Of a stretch of 64,000 bases of DNA, positions 33,012-41,847 are shown piece after piece. This stretch comes from Rhodospirillaceae bacterium (GTDB lineage: Bacteria > Pseudomonadota > Alphaproteobacteria > MPNO01 > UBA2964): positions 310,001 through 374,000 of the forward strand of contig PBIN01000015.1 of assembly GCA_002720855.1 (NCBI GenBank). Reading direction: 5' to 3'. The position numbers were made by a program, and so were the translations under genes. Position 1 is the first letter of the stretch; each line of letters starts with the position of its first letter. The notes beneath the pieces were generated by a model. The model made no database searches. It saw only the letters and a program-made list of their open reading frames with translations, and had not been told where the DNA came from.

Positions 33012-33785
33012 ATGGCTACACAGATTAAAACCGATTCCACAAGTGGCATAGTAGATCGCATTATTGCCATTCGCGATAAGTGGCATTTTAAACGCCACCC
33101 GATGATGAAATTGCTGGCAGAAGGCAAATTGGATTTGCGAGTCCTTGCGGTCTACATGGCACAGCATGCCAAATACGTGCATTACGGGCTGCAAGCTTTT
33201 GGCCACGTTTATGCGCGTGGCCCAGCCGATGTTCGCAAGATGCTGGCGGAAAATATGGCAGAGGAAGAAGGGCTCATTGGCGGCAATACAGATCATGGCG
33301 CGCACGATCATATGGACATGATTTACGACTTTTGTGACAAAGCCGGATTGTCCAAAGACGAAGTCCTCAATGTCGATATGACCCCGGCGTGGTATGGCCG
33401 GTCTCTTTATTATTTGAATTGTGCCCGTGAGGAACCGATCGGCGTTATTCTTGCAATGTTCTTTACGCAGGAAGGCCAGATGCCAGCGCTGAATGGCGAA
33501 ATCGTTCTTCCTGCATTCGAAAAACATTATGGCATTCAGCGTACGGATCGGGCGGCTATATTCTTCGCTGAGCACGAACTCGCTGATGAAGACCATTCGC
33601 GGAGGCAATTGGATCTCGCGGCCAAATACCTGACAACGCCTGAACTTGAAGACCGGGCTGTAAAAGTTGCCGAGGAAATGTGCCGTTTGCGCTGGGGCTG
33701 CACATCTGAGACCTATCGCCACGAACATTTGAAGGATTTGGAGGAACTACCACCGGATGTTCCTTGGGAATGGCGGAAGAATTAG
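33012..33785 (+). CDS. TenA/PqqC-like heme-oxygenase-fold enzyme (possible diiron oxidase)
   Basis: The 257-residue all-helical protein belongs to the heme-oxygenase-like group that includes TenA, PqqC and diiron HDO oxidases. Potential metal ligands are Glu84-Glu86 (NMAEEEGLIGG), several His at 95-100 (DHGAHDHMD), Glu154 (FFTQEGQMPAL), and His188, Asp192/Asp194 and His195 (FAEHELADEDHS). This acidic/His set looks more like a diiron site than TenA, whose key residue is Cys. HDO proteins perform oxidative C-C or C-N cleavages and N-oxygenations. It ends the operon after the ThDP enzyme, directly abutting the convergent cobT gene. The substrate is unknown. Confidence 0.72.
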   Translation: MATQIKTDSTSGIVDRIIAIRDKWHFKRHPMMKLLAEGKLDLRVLAVYMAQHAKYVHYGLQAFGHVYARGPADVRKMLAENMAEEEGLIGGNTDHGAHDHMDMIYDFCDKAGLSKDEVLNVDMTPAWYGRSLYYLNCAREEPIGVILAMFFTQEGQMPALNGEIVLPAFEKHYGIQRTDRAAIFFAEHELADEDHSRRQLDLAAKYLTTPELEDRAVKVAEEMCRLRWGCTSETYRHEHLKDLEELPPDVPWEWRKN

Positions 33786-34808
33786 TTATTCCTGCGGGTT
33801 GTTTGACACCCCTGCTTGTTCAAACGACCCCATTCCGGTGTGGCACGCCACGGCAGCATGAAGAATTGATACTGCCAAAGCGGCACCCGACGCCTCACCT
33901 AAACGCATATCGAGATCAAGAAGCGCACGCTTCTTGATCTTGTCCAATAATTTTGCGTGCCCGGCCTCGGAGGAAACATGGCCGGCGATGCAATGATCCA
34001 ATGCCGCGGAATTCAACGCATGCAAAACGGCAGCAGCAGCGGTACAGACATACCCATCCAGAACGACGGGAATGCGTTGCAAACGCGCTGCAATGATGGC
34101 CCCGGCGATGGCGGCAAGTTCCCGCCCGCCGACATGACGAAGAATATCCAAACCATCATTCATTTCCTCTGAATGCGTTGCAACGGCATCGCCGACTACA
34201 CGAATTTTTTTGCGCAGAGCGTCACCCTCGACACCCGTACCCGGACCGACCCAATCCTCAGGAGTCTCCCCGTACAGCGCGTGACAAATAGCGGCAGCGG
34301 CTGTCGTGTTACCGATTCCCATCTCTCCAAGACATAGAACGTCGAGTCCATCATCGACAGCAGACATGCCAAACGCCATCGCCTCAGCGCATTCATCGTC
34401 CGCCATTGCGGCTTGCTCTCGAAAGTTTCTTGTCGGTATTTCAATCGCGACTTCGTAGATTTTAAGCTCGCAACCCTGAATTTGGCAGAGTTGATTGATT
34501 GCCGCCGCCCCTTTCTTAAAACCTTCCACCATCTGTTCGGTAACTTCGGCGGAAAAAGCCGACACGCCTTCGGCGGTTACTCCATGGCTCCCCGCGAAGA
34601 CAGCAACCTCACAACGGTCCGCTTTTGGGGGGTGATGCCCCTGCCAGCCGCTGAGCCATTCCGAAATCTCCTCCAGCCGTCCCAGTGCTCCACGGGGTTT
34701 GACCAGTGTGCTTTCGCGCGACCGGGTAGCCAGCATTGTGTCCTCATTCGGTGCTGGTAGATCCCGCAAAAGATCGCGTATTTGATCCAAAGATTGAATT
34801 GGCTGCAT
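33786..34808 (-). CDS. cobT: Nicotinate-nucleotide:dimethylbenzimidazole phosphoribosyltransferase
   Basis: CobT makes alpha-ribazole phosphate, the lower-ligand nucleotide of cobalamin. The 340-residue protein shows LGRLEEISEWLSGWQG, the VAVFAGSHGVTAEGVSAF segment, GEMGIGNTTAAAAICHAL (phosphoribosyl loop) and the late RLGEASGAALAVSILHAA with the catalytic Glu. Length and motifs fit. It is on the minus strand, divergent from cobS with about 100 bp between starts, and its stop abuts that of the upstream operon's last gene. No bluB for dimethylbenzimidazole synthesis is in the window. Confidence 0.93.
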   Translation of the reverse strand: MQPIQSLDQIRDLLRDLPAPNEDTMLATRSRESTLVKPRGALGRLEEISEWLSGWQGHHPPKADRCEVAVFAGSHGVTAEGVSAFSAEVTEQMVEGFKKGAAAINQLCQIQGCELKIYEVAIEIPTRNFREQAAMADDECAEAMAFGMSAVDDGLDVLCLGEMGIGNTTAAAAICHALYGETPEDWVGPGTGVEGDALRKKIRVVGDAVATHSEEMNDGLDILRHVGGRELAAIAGAIIAARLQRIPVVLDGYVCTAAAAVLHALNSAALDHCIAGHVSSEAGHAKLLDKIKKRALLDLDMRLGEASGAALAVSILHAAVACHTGMGSFEQAGVSNNPQE

Positions 34809-34912
34809 TGAAACTATGATCGATAAAGGTCAGTTTGTGCACCAGTAAGCCCGACATCCCGACAGGGCAAGAGCCGGTTTGGCTCAATCGGCAAGAGGGT
34901 TATTGTTGCACT

Positions 34913-35668
34913 ATGGCAGTTTGGACTGAAGTAAAACTCTGTTTAGGGTTGCTGACAAGGCTTCCCGTCGACAGCAAACACGATGAGCCGGCAGCCGATG
35001 TCAGTGCCGCCTGCAAATGGTTCCCCGTGATCGGTGTGATGATAGGGGCATTATCCGGCGCAGCATTATTTATCGGCGATATTCTGGAGCTGCCCGATAG
35101 TGTTTCGGCTCTCCTAGCCATCTCGGCAGTAATCATCCTCACAGGCGCGATGCATGAAGACGGATTAGCGGATGTAGCTGACGGCTTCGGCGGGGGGCGC
35201 GACAAAAAACACAAACTCGAGATTATGCGCGACAGCCGTCTTGGTGTTTATGGCACCATCGCCCTCATTCTGGATGTCGCTTTCCGTTGGGCCCTCATAA
35301 CCCAACTGCTCAGCTTTGGTTGGATATTTGCGACCGCGTGCCTAATCGCATCCGGCGCCAGCTCTCGACTGGTTGTAATATCACTCATGAAGAGTCTTAC
35401 AGCTGCAAGACAAGACGGGCTTGGCGCTAGTGCAGGTATTCCGGACAATAATTCGATCCTGATTGCGATCCTTTTTACTGTAATCGCTTTGTTACTAACC
35501 AAAGACACTCTTTTGTTTCTATCGATTGCTATCAGTGTACCGATAGCTGCCGGTCTTCTTCACTATTTGGCAAACAACCAAATCGGTGGCCAGACGGGAG
35601 ATGTCCTTGGTGCCGGACAGCGTCTAGGAGAGGTCCTGGCGCTTACTAGTATGGTTGTTGTTGCATGA
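34913..35668 (+). CDS. cobS: Adenosylcobinamide-GDP ribazoletransferase (cobalamin synthase)
   Basis: This integral-membrane enzyme joins GDP-cobinamide to alpha-ribazole (phosphate) at the end of the pathway. From ATG 34913 the protein has 251 residues with the family start VWTEVKLCLGLLTRLPV, the metal-binding GAMHEDGLADVADGFGGGRDK, then IMRDSRLGVYGTIALIL, and several hydrophobic spans. The frame continues upstream to 34835, but the extra 26 residues are polar and unlike the family. It is called cobV in Pseudomonas naming. It overlaps the phosphatase gene by 4 bp. Confidence 0.92.
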   Translation: MAVWTEVKLCLGLLTRLPVDSKHDEPAADVSAACKWFPVIGVMIGALSGAALFIGDILELPDSVSALLAISAVIILTGAMHEDGLADVADGFGGGRDKKHKLEIMRDSRLGVYGTIALILDVAFRWALITQLLSFGWIFATACLIASGASSRLVVISLMKSLTAARQDGLGASAGIPDNNSILIAILFTVIALLLTKDTLLFLSIAISVPIAAGLLHYLANNQIGGQTGDVLGAGQRLGEVLALTSMVVVA

Positions 35669-36282
35669 CGCCGGTCACAACTCGTTTCTGGTGGATCCGC
35701 CACGCTCCCGTCATTAATCCAGACCGAATGTTATATGGACACAGCGACATCGCGGCCGATTTTTCTGACGACGACGCTTTCAACGCGCTGGCCAGGAGAC
35801 TTCCGGAGGATGCCGTTTGGGTTACAACGACGCTAACGCGCGCCCGTATGACGGCAGAGAAACTGGCCCGTTGCAAAGAACTTTCACCGGACATTTTGTA
35901 CTTGGACGATCTTCGCGAACAATACTTTGGCGACTGGGAGGGCAGTAGTTGGGACAAAATACCGGAAGATGAACAAGCACCGTATTGGAGGGACGCGGTC
36001 AACAATCGAGCACCCAACGGCGAAAGTTTCGGTGACGTCACCGACCGTGTGTCGAAGGCCGTCAATTCCCTTCTTAAAACAAATAGCGCACAGGACATCA
36101 TCATCGTAGCCCATGCCGGCTCAATTCGCGCTGCCATTGCGATGGCGGCAAAAGCTGACGCGCATTCCGGGTTGTCATTTCATGCCGCTCCTCTTTCTCT
36201 TACACGCATCGATGCAATTGACCGCGAGGGAGAGCTTTGGTGGCGTATTGAGAGCGTTAACTTACCCGCGATATCCGCTTAG
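35665..36282 (+). CDS. Histidine phosphatase, probable alpha-ribazole phosphatase
   Basis: The 205-residue protein has the RHG-like motif of the phosphoglycerate-mutase superfamily as WIRHAPV near residue 10, with the second catalytic His in VAHAGSIRAAI and the GDWEGSSWDKIP segment common to alpha-ribazole phosphatases (Salmonella CobC). It removes the phosphate from alpha-ribazole or cobalamin phosphate in the lower-ligand branch. Overlap with cobS by ATGA supports this role. The symbol cobC is avoided because it names a different enzyme in alphaproteobacteria. Confidence 0.82.
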   Translation: MTPVTTRFWWIRHAPVINPDRMLYGHSDIAADFSDDDAFNALARRLPEDAVWVTTTLTRARMTAEKLARCKELSPDILYLDDLREQYFGDWEGSSWDKIPEDEQAPYWRDAVNNRAPNGESFGDVTDRVSKAVNSLLKTNSAQDIIIVAHAGSIRAAIAMAAKADAHSGLSFHAAPLSLTRIDAIDREGELWWRIESVNLPAISA

Positions 36283-36319
36283 CCACTTGGCAAACGCACC
36301 GCGATGTTATTCACTGTCA

Positions 36320-36485
36320 TAATCAAGCCGGCAGGACAGGGAAATCGGCGAAAATCCGATGCTGCCCCCGCAACTGTGAAGGGTTTGGTTTGTGCGTCTC
36401 GCGGCAAACCGCGATATCCACTGGGTTTAATCCCGGGAAGGAAGCACCACCGATAAACCCGAGCCAGGAGACCTCCCTGACGGCA
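36320..36485 (+). promoter_or_regulatory. Adenosylcobalamin riboswitch
   Basis: The 200-bp gap before cobU carries the ordered conserved blocks of the cobalamin riboswitch. First comes CAGGGAAATCGGCGAAAATC, the P3-P4 region, then GCTGCCCCCGCAACTGTGA (36360-36378), later CCACTGG and GGGAAGG (36436-36442), and finally the B12-box GAGCCAGGAGACC (36461-36473). It sits 45 bp before the cobU start and probably lowers expression of the cobU-cobW-cobN-cobO-cobQ set when adenosylcobalamin is high. No such element is seen before the other cob transcription units. Confidence 0.93.
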
Positions 36486-36529
36486 CTATTTTGCAACGCT
36501 TAAATACCTCGGGCGGAGGAGCAAGCGAT

Positions 36530-37057
36530 TTGACTATGGTGACGTCAGACCAAAATTCCGTAGGCATTACATTGGTCCTCGGCGGTGCAAGATCGGGAAA
36601 AAGCCGGTTTGCCGAAAACCTGATGCCAGACACAGCAGATTGTCTCTACATTGCGACAGCGGAGGCGCGTGACGATGAAATGCGCGATCGCATTGCCAGC
36701 CACCAGGAACGACGCGGCAACAACTGGATAACCGTTGAAGAACCATTGAATCTTGCTCAATCGTTGACCAATACAGATGGCAAGCCCGCTCTCGTGGATT
36801 GTCTTACGCTCTGGCTTTCAAACCTGATGGGCGATGCCCGAGACATTCACTCCGAAACGCAAAATCTTCTTGGTGTCCTTGAAACAATGAATAGTCCTGT
36901 TGTTATCGTCTCAAACGAAGTCGGCCAGGGCATCGTTCCTGCGAATGCAATGGCACGACAATTTCGCGATCATGCCGGACAACTCAATCAGGCAGTGGCC
37001 GCGATAGCAGACAACGTTTTTTTCGTAACCGCCGGTATCCCGACACAGTTGAAATAG
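36530..37057 (+). CDS. cobU: Adenosylcobinamide kinase / adenosylcobinamide-phosphate guanylyltransferase
   Basis: The bifunctional enzyme phosphorylates cobinamide and adds GMP in nucleotide-loop assembly (cobP in Pseudomonas). The P-loop LVLGGARSGKSRFAENL, the LYIATAEARDDEMRDRI stretch, the central ASHQERRGNNWITVEEP with the guanylylated His, and the LVDCLTLWLSNLM segment identify it. TTG 36530 is the best start: GGAGGA lies nine bases before it, giving 175 residues, normal for the family. ATG 36536 is possible. It is the first gene after the riboswitch. Confidence 0.92.
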   Translation: MTMVTSDQNSVGITLVLGGARSGKSRFAENLMPDTADCLYIATAEARDDEMRDRIASHQERRGNNWITVEEPLNLAQSLTNTDGKPALVDCLTLWLSNLMGDARDIHSETQNLLGVLETMNSPVVIVSNEVGQGIVPANAMARQFRDHAGQLNQAVAAIADNVFFVTAGIPTQLK

Positions 37058-37067
37058 GAAATTAGCA

Positions 37068-38102
37068 ATGGCTCTCAAAAAAATCCCTGTCACCGTCATC
37101 ACCGGTTTTCTGGGCGCAGGAAAAACCAGCTTGATCAGACACCTGATTAGTAACGCGCAAGGCAAAAAGATGGCGCTTTTGATCAATGAATTTGGCGATC
37201 TGGGGGTTGATGGCGAGATTCTCGCGGGGTGCGGTGACGAAACATGTACGGAAGACGACATTGTTGAGCTCACCAATGGCTGCATATGTTGCACTGTCGC
37301 CGATGATTTTCTGCCGACCCTCGAACAGCTACTCGATCGCGACGAAAAACCCGATCACATCGTCATAGAAACATCAGGTTTAGCCCTGCCCAAACCACTG
37401 GTGAAGGCATTCCAGTGGCCAGAAGTAAAATCACGCACAACTGTGGATAGCGTCGTTGCAGTCGTAGATGGGCCAGCGGTCCACAATGGCATGTTTGCAG
37501 ACGATCCTGACGCCGTTCAGGCGCAACGCGAAGCGGATGAAATGCTGGATCACGACAGCCCCCTTGCCGAGGTCTTTGAAGATCAACTGTCCTGCGCCGA
37601 TATCGTTGTTGTGAGCAAAGCCGATCTCATGGATGACACGACGCTTGATGCCGTCCAAAAGACAATAAGCTCTGAGTTGCGCAACGGAGTCCAGATCTTA
37701 CCAGCTGAGAATGGTGCACTCGATCCAACGCTTTTGCTGGGACTCGACGCGATGGTTGAAGACGATTTGGATAGCCGGCCATCCCATCACGATGGTGCTG
37801 GCGAAGAACATGATCACGATGATTTCGAAAGTTTTGTTGTCGGAATCCCGCCTGTTACCGACCCCGCGACTATTACCGAAAGTGCCAGTCGTGCCCTCGC
37901 CGTGGAAGGTGTCCTGAGGATCAAAGGATTTGCAGCGATTGACGGAAAGGAAGCACGGCTTGCTCTCCAAGGCGTGGGATCCCGCCTGGAGCACTATTTT
38001 GATCGTCCATGGCGATCTGATGAAACACGTCAAGGTAAACTTGTGGTCATTGGGCTAACCGGATTTGACCGTCACAACGTTGAACAAATCTTCGCCGACT
38101 AA
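37068..38102 (+). CDS. cobW: CobW-family GTPase, cobalt chaperone
   Basis: The 344-residue G3E GTPase has the P-loop VITGFLGAGKTSLIRHL, the metal-binding GCICCTVADDFL motif (CxCC), the VIETSGLALPKP switch region and VVSKADL for guanine recognition. A His/Asp-rich loop (SHHDGAGEEHDHDDF) separates it from the C-terminal CobW_C domain and may store or pass metal. CobW is thought to deliver Co(II) to the CobN chelatase. It is located directly before cobN, 10 bp apart, consistent with that role. Confidence 0.94.
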   Translation: MALKKIPVTVITGFLGAGKTSLIRHLISNAQGKKMALLINEFGDLGVDGEILAGCGDETCTEDDIVELTNGCICCTVADDFLPTLEQLLDRDEKPDHIVIETSGLALPKPLVKAFQWPEVKSRTTVDSVVAVVDGPAVHNGMFADDPDAVQAQREADEMLDHDSPLAEVFEDQLSCADIVVVSKADLMDDTTLDAVQKTISSELRNGVQILPAENGALDPTLLLGLDAMVEDDLDSRPSHHDGAGEEHDHDDFESFVVGIPPVTDPATITESASRALAVEGVLRIKGFAAIDGKEARLALQGVGSRLEHYFDRPWRSDETRQGKLVVIGLTGFDRHNVEQIFAD

Positions 38103-38111
38103 AGTCTCATC

Positions 38112-41100
38112 ATGCATCTTCTTGTCACCCAACCAGGACAAATCACTGACGGCGAAGAAGCCGTCGACCTGGACCAATCTCCGGGTGACATAATTGTTCT
38201 GTCTTCGGCGGCAAGTGATCTCGCAATTCTGAGTACTGCCCGAGGCCGCCTAGGCGATTTTCCGTACTCGGTGCGGCTCGCCAATATAATGCAGCTCAGC
38301 CACAACATGTCGGTCGATCTTTATTTGGAAAAGACGATCACCGGCGCCCAACTGGTTGTCATTCGATTACTCGGTGGTACGGGGTACTGGCCCTATGGGG
38401 TGGAGCAAGTTCGCAGTTTATGCACGCAACAGAACATCCGTTTGATTGTCATCCCGGGTGATGACCGACCGGATGCCGAACTCGCCCAGTTTTCAAACGT
38501 ACCGATGCAGGACAGCCATCGCGTCTGGCAATATTTCAATCATGGCGGTTCGGCCAACGCTGAAAACCTCCTCAAGTTCTGTTCCTCTATTCTTGGCAAA
38601 GAGCAAGAATGGCGGGAGCCCGCCCCACTAACGCGAGCCGGACTCTACTGGCCTAACATTGAAGATCCCAGCATTGATGATATTTCACGGCAATGGCTTC
38701 CCGATATGGGAATCGTCCCCATCGTGTTTTATAGAGCGCTGGTTCAAGCTGACGATCTGGCACCCATCGATGCGCTATGCGCTGCTCTTTTGGATCAGAA
38801 CCTCAATCCGCTGCCCATTTATGTCAGCAGCTTAAAGGACGATTTTTCGGCCGCATTTGTAGAACGATGCCTTGAAGAGAATCCGCCAGGAGTGATTCTA
38901 AACGCAACAGGTTTTGCGATCTCAGCCCCTGGCAAAGACTCAGTCGATACGCCATTCGACAGGTCAGACTGCGCGGTGCTTCAGTGTATTTTATCGGGGG
39001 GCAACGAAGCGGGTTGGCAGGAGAATACGCACGGGCTAAATCCGCGTGATCTCGCTATGAATGTCGCTCTGCCAGAAGTCGATGGTCGGCTCATCACAAG
39101 AGCAATCTCTTTTAAAAACAGTGCGGACATCGATCCCACTACCGAAGTAGCCATTGTAAAACATCAACCCGTCGCGAGCAGAATTACATTTGTCGCGGAA
39201 TGCGCGCGACGCTGGATCGATCTAAAAAATACGCCAACAGCATCCCGTAAAATCGCTCTGATCGTCGCGAACTATCCCAACAAAGATGGCCGTCTAGGAA
39301 ACGGCGTCGGGCTGGATACGCCGGCCGGTGTAATCAAAACCGTAACGAGGCTCGCCGCTGAGAAATACACCGTTGGCGAAGATATTCCGCAATCGGCGTC
39401 GGAATTGATGGAAATTCTTATGTCCGGCCCGACCAATTCTGGCGAAGAACGTGTCGGCGGCAAATTCCTGACGGTAAAGGAGTACGCCAAGTACTTCGCT
39501 ACTCTGCCGCAACCCATTCAACAAGAAATAGAAGAACGCTGGGGTCCACCTGAAGAAGATCCTTTTGTCGTCGCTGATAATTTTATTCTGCCTGTCCATC
39601 AGTTCGGCAATGTTCTCGTCGGCGTGCAGCCTGCACGTGGTTACAATATCGACCCAGTAAAGAGCTATCATGATCCCGACCTTGTTCCGCCCCATGGTTA
39701 TCTGGCGTTCTATTATTGGCTGCGGGAGGAGTTTGGTGCCCATGCAATCATCCATTTTGGCAAACATGGCAATCTGGAATGGCTCCCCGGCAAGGCGCTC
39801 GCCCTATCGGAAAATTGCTATCCTGAAATAGCGTTTGGTGCTGTACCCCATCTGTACCCGTTTATTGTCAATGATCCCGGAGAGGGCACGCAGGCCAAAC
39901 GGCGATCTCAAGCAGTTATTGTCGACCATTTAACGCCCCCTCTTACGCGCGCCGAAATCTACGGACCTTTGAAAGATCTCGAACAGCTCGTCGATGAGTA
40001 TTATCAGGCTGTCGGCATGGATCCTCGGCGGTTAGCCCCTTTAGCACGTAACATCCTGTCGCTAAGCGCAACAATCGGTCTCGATCGTGATGTCGGGATC
40101 GAGAATAGCGACAACGACAACGACGCTTTGAGCAAAATCGACAACTATCTTTGCGAACTCAAAGAACTGCAGATCCGTGATGGGTTGCATATTTTCGGCA
40201 AAGCGCCACACGGTCAGCAATCCCGAGATTTATTGATTGCCCTGACGCGCATGCCGCGTGATGACGGTACTGGCGAGAACAGTTCTTTGATACGCGCTTT
40301 GGCGTCTGACACCGGTCTATCGGATTTTGACCCACTCGATTGCACCCTCGGCGAGTCCTGGTCTGGCAAAAAGCCTGACTGCTTGTTGGATGTAACCAAC
40401 GCACCGTGGCGTACAAATGGCGACACTGTGGAACGGCTGGAACTGATAGCGGCAGCATTGGTGGATGGTGATATGCAACCGGAAGAGCACTGGCATCAGA
40501 CCAGATCAGTGCTTGGGTTTATCGACCAAACATTGAGGCCAGCTATCGAAAGCTGTGGCAAGTCTGAGCTTCGTGGTCTTTTGAGCGGACTTGATGGCCG
40601 GTTTGTTCCACCTGGCCCCAGTGGCGCGCCTACGCGCGGCCGCCTCGACGTCATACCGACAGGGCGCAATTTCTACTCCGTCGATTGCCGAGCGGTGCCA
40701 AGCCCGGCGGCATGGCAATTGGGTTGGAAGTCGGCCACACTCTTGATCGAGCGCCATTTTCAGGATCACGGTTCCTATCCATCACGCATCGCCCTGAGCG
40801 CCTGGGGCACTGCAAATATGCGGACAGGCGGTGACGATATCGCTCAGGCACTCGCTTTGATGGGCGTTCAACCGGTATGGGACAAGCAAGCCAATCGGGT
40901 AACCGGCTTTGAGATAATGCCCGCATCGGTTCTCGGGCGCCCCCGGGTCGATGTTGTATTTCGTGTTTCAGGTTTCTTTCGCGATGCGTTCCCCTATCAG
41001 CTCGACCTGATCGATTCCGCTGCCCGGGCGGTTGCAGCGCTGGATGAAGACTCCTCGATAAACCCTTTGGCAGCGCAAACCCAAAGAGACCAACGTGCGA

Positions 41101-41843
41101 TGCAAGATGCGGGATATCCAGAAGCAGCTGCCAAAAAACGTGCTGGATACCGCGTATTCGGATCGAAACCGGGCGCTTACGGTGCCGGGTTACAGGCATT
41201 GATAGATGAAGGTTGTTGGGAGAGCGATGAAGACCTTGCTGCGGCATATCTCGCCTGGGGGGGTTATGCCTATGGCGGCGGTAGCGAGGGTGAAGAGGCG
41301 CAGGATCTGTTTGCGGCGCGCCTCAAGAACGTTGAGGTGGTAATCCATAATCAGGACAATCGCGAGCACGATCTGCTCGACAGCGACGACTATTACCAGT
41401 TTGAAGGCGGTATTTCCGCGGCGGTGCGACACCTCTCTGGGACGCAACCGACAATCTACCACAACGATCATAACCGTCCTGAAACGCCGAGAATCGGTAC
41501 GTTGCAGCAAGAAATATCATGTATCGTTCGCGCCCGGGCGGCTAATCCAAAATGGATAAACGGTGTTATGCGGCATGGCTATAAGGGCGCCTTTGAGATT
41601 GCCGCAACGGTCGACTACCTGTTCGCATTCGCCGCGACAGCGAAGGTCGTCGAAGATCATCATTTCGATCAGGTTTTTGATGCTTATCTGGGGAATGAAG
41701 ACGTACGCCAGTTTATCCAGGAAAATAATGCGCCCGCTCTGGATGAAATGGCGCAAAGGTTTCAGGAAGCGATTGAGCGCGACCTCTGGCATCCACGCTC
41801 AAACCGGGTGCACCATATACTTCAGCAGCTAGCGGGAGGTTGA
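38112..41843 (+). CDS. cobN: Cobaltochelatase large subunit CobN
   Basis: CobN inserts cobalt into hydrogenobyrinic acid a,c-diamide in the late-cobalt pathway with two AAA+ partner subunits. The 1243-residue protein shows the CobN/BchH-type sequence, for example ALIVANYPNKDGRLGNGVGLDTPAG, HAIIHFGKHGNLEWLPGKALALS, and near the C-terminus a GYKGAFEIAATVDYLFAFAATA segment. Length and the cob context argue for CobN rather than magnesium chelatase BchH. The partner subunits (chelatase CobS/CobT or ChlI/ChlD-like) are not in the window. Oddly, an early chelatase, CbiX, is also encoded in this locus. Confidence 0.95.
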   Translation: MHLLVTQPGQITDGEEAVDLDQSPGDIIVLSSAASDLAILSTARGRLGDFPYSVRLANIMQLSHNMSVDLYLEKTITGAQLVVIRLLGGTGYWPYGVEQVRSLCTQQNIRLIVIPGDDRPDAELAQFSNVPMQDSHRVWQYFNHGGSANAENLLKFCSSILGKEQEWREPAPLTRAGLYWPNIEDPSIDDISRQWLPDMGIVPIVFYRALVQADDLAPIDALCAALLDQNLNPLPIYVSSLKDDFSAAFVERCLEENPPGVILNATGFAISAPGKDSVDTPFDRSDCAVLQCILSGGNEAGWQENTHGLNPRDLAMNVALPEVDGRLITRAISFKNSADIDPTTEVAIVKHQPVASRITFVAECARRWIDLKNTPTASRKIALIVANYPNKDGRLGNGVGLDTPAGVIKTVTRLAAEKYTVGEDIPQSASELMEILMSGPTNSGEERVGGKFLTVKEYAKYFATLPQPIQQEIEERWGPPEEDPFVVADNFILPVHQFGNVLVGVQPARGYNIDPVKSYHDPDLVPPHGYLAFYYWLREEFGAHAIIHFGKHGNLEWLPGKALALSENCYPEIAFGAVPHLYPFIVNDPGEGTQAKRRSQAVIVDHLTPPLTRAEIYGPLKDLEQLVDEYYQAVGMDPRRLAPLARNILSLSATIGLDRDVGIENSDNDNDALSKIDNYLCELKELQIRDGLHIFGKAPHGQQSRDLLIALTRMPRDDGTGENSSLIRALASDTGLSDFDPLDCTLGESWSGKKPDCLLDVTNAPWRTNGDTVERLELIAAALVDGDMQPEEHWHQTRSVLGFIDQTLRPAIESCGKSELRGLLSGLDGRFVPPGPSGAPTRGRLDVIPTGRNFYSVDCRAVPSPAAWQLGWKSATLLIERHFQDHGSYPSRIALSAWGTANMRTGGDDIAQALALMGVQPVWDKQANRVTGFEIMPASVLGRPRVDVVFRVSGFFRDAFPYQLDLIDSAARAVAALDEDSSINPLAAQTQRDQRAMQDAGYPEAAAKKRAGYRVFGSKPGAYGAGLQALIDEGCWESDEDLAAAYLAWGGYAYGGGSEGEEAQDLFAARLKNVEVVIHNQDNREHDLLDSDDYYQFEGGISAAVRHLSGTQPTIYHNDHNRPETPRIGTLQQEISCIVRARAANPKWINGVMRHGYKGAFEIAATVDYLFAFAATAKVVEDHHFDQVFDAYLGNEDVRQFIQENNAPALDEMAQRFQEAIERDLWHPRSNRVHHILQQLAGG

Positions 41844-41847
41844 ATTT

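Noticed and set aside
32889-33728. 279-codon frame antisense to the ThDP and heme-oxygenase-fold genes
   Set aside because: It covers the end of one recognised gene and most of the next; the translated protein shows no domain pattern.
33012-33785. True TenA thiaminase
   Set aside because: The protein is longer than TenA, and the visible acidic/His residues suit a metal site; the TenA catalytic Cys was not found in place.
38112-41843. Magnesium chelatase BchH/ChlH instead of CobN
   Set aside because: No photosynthesis genes are present, and the gene sits between cobW and cobO after a cobalamin riboswitch.
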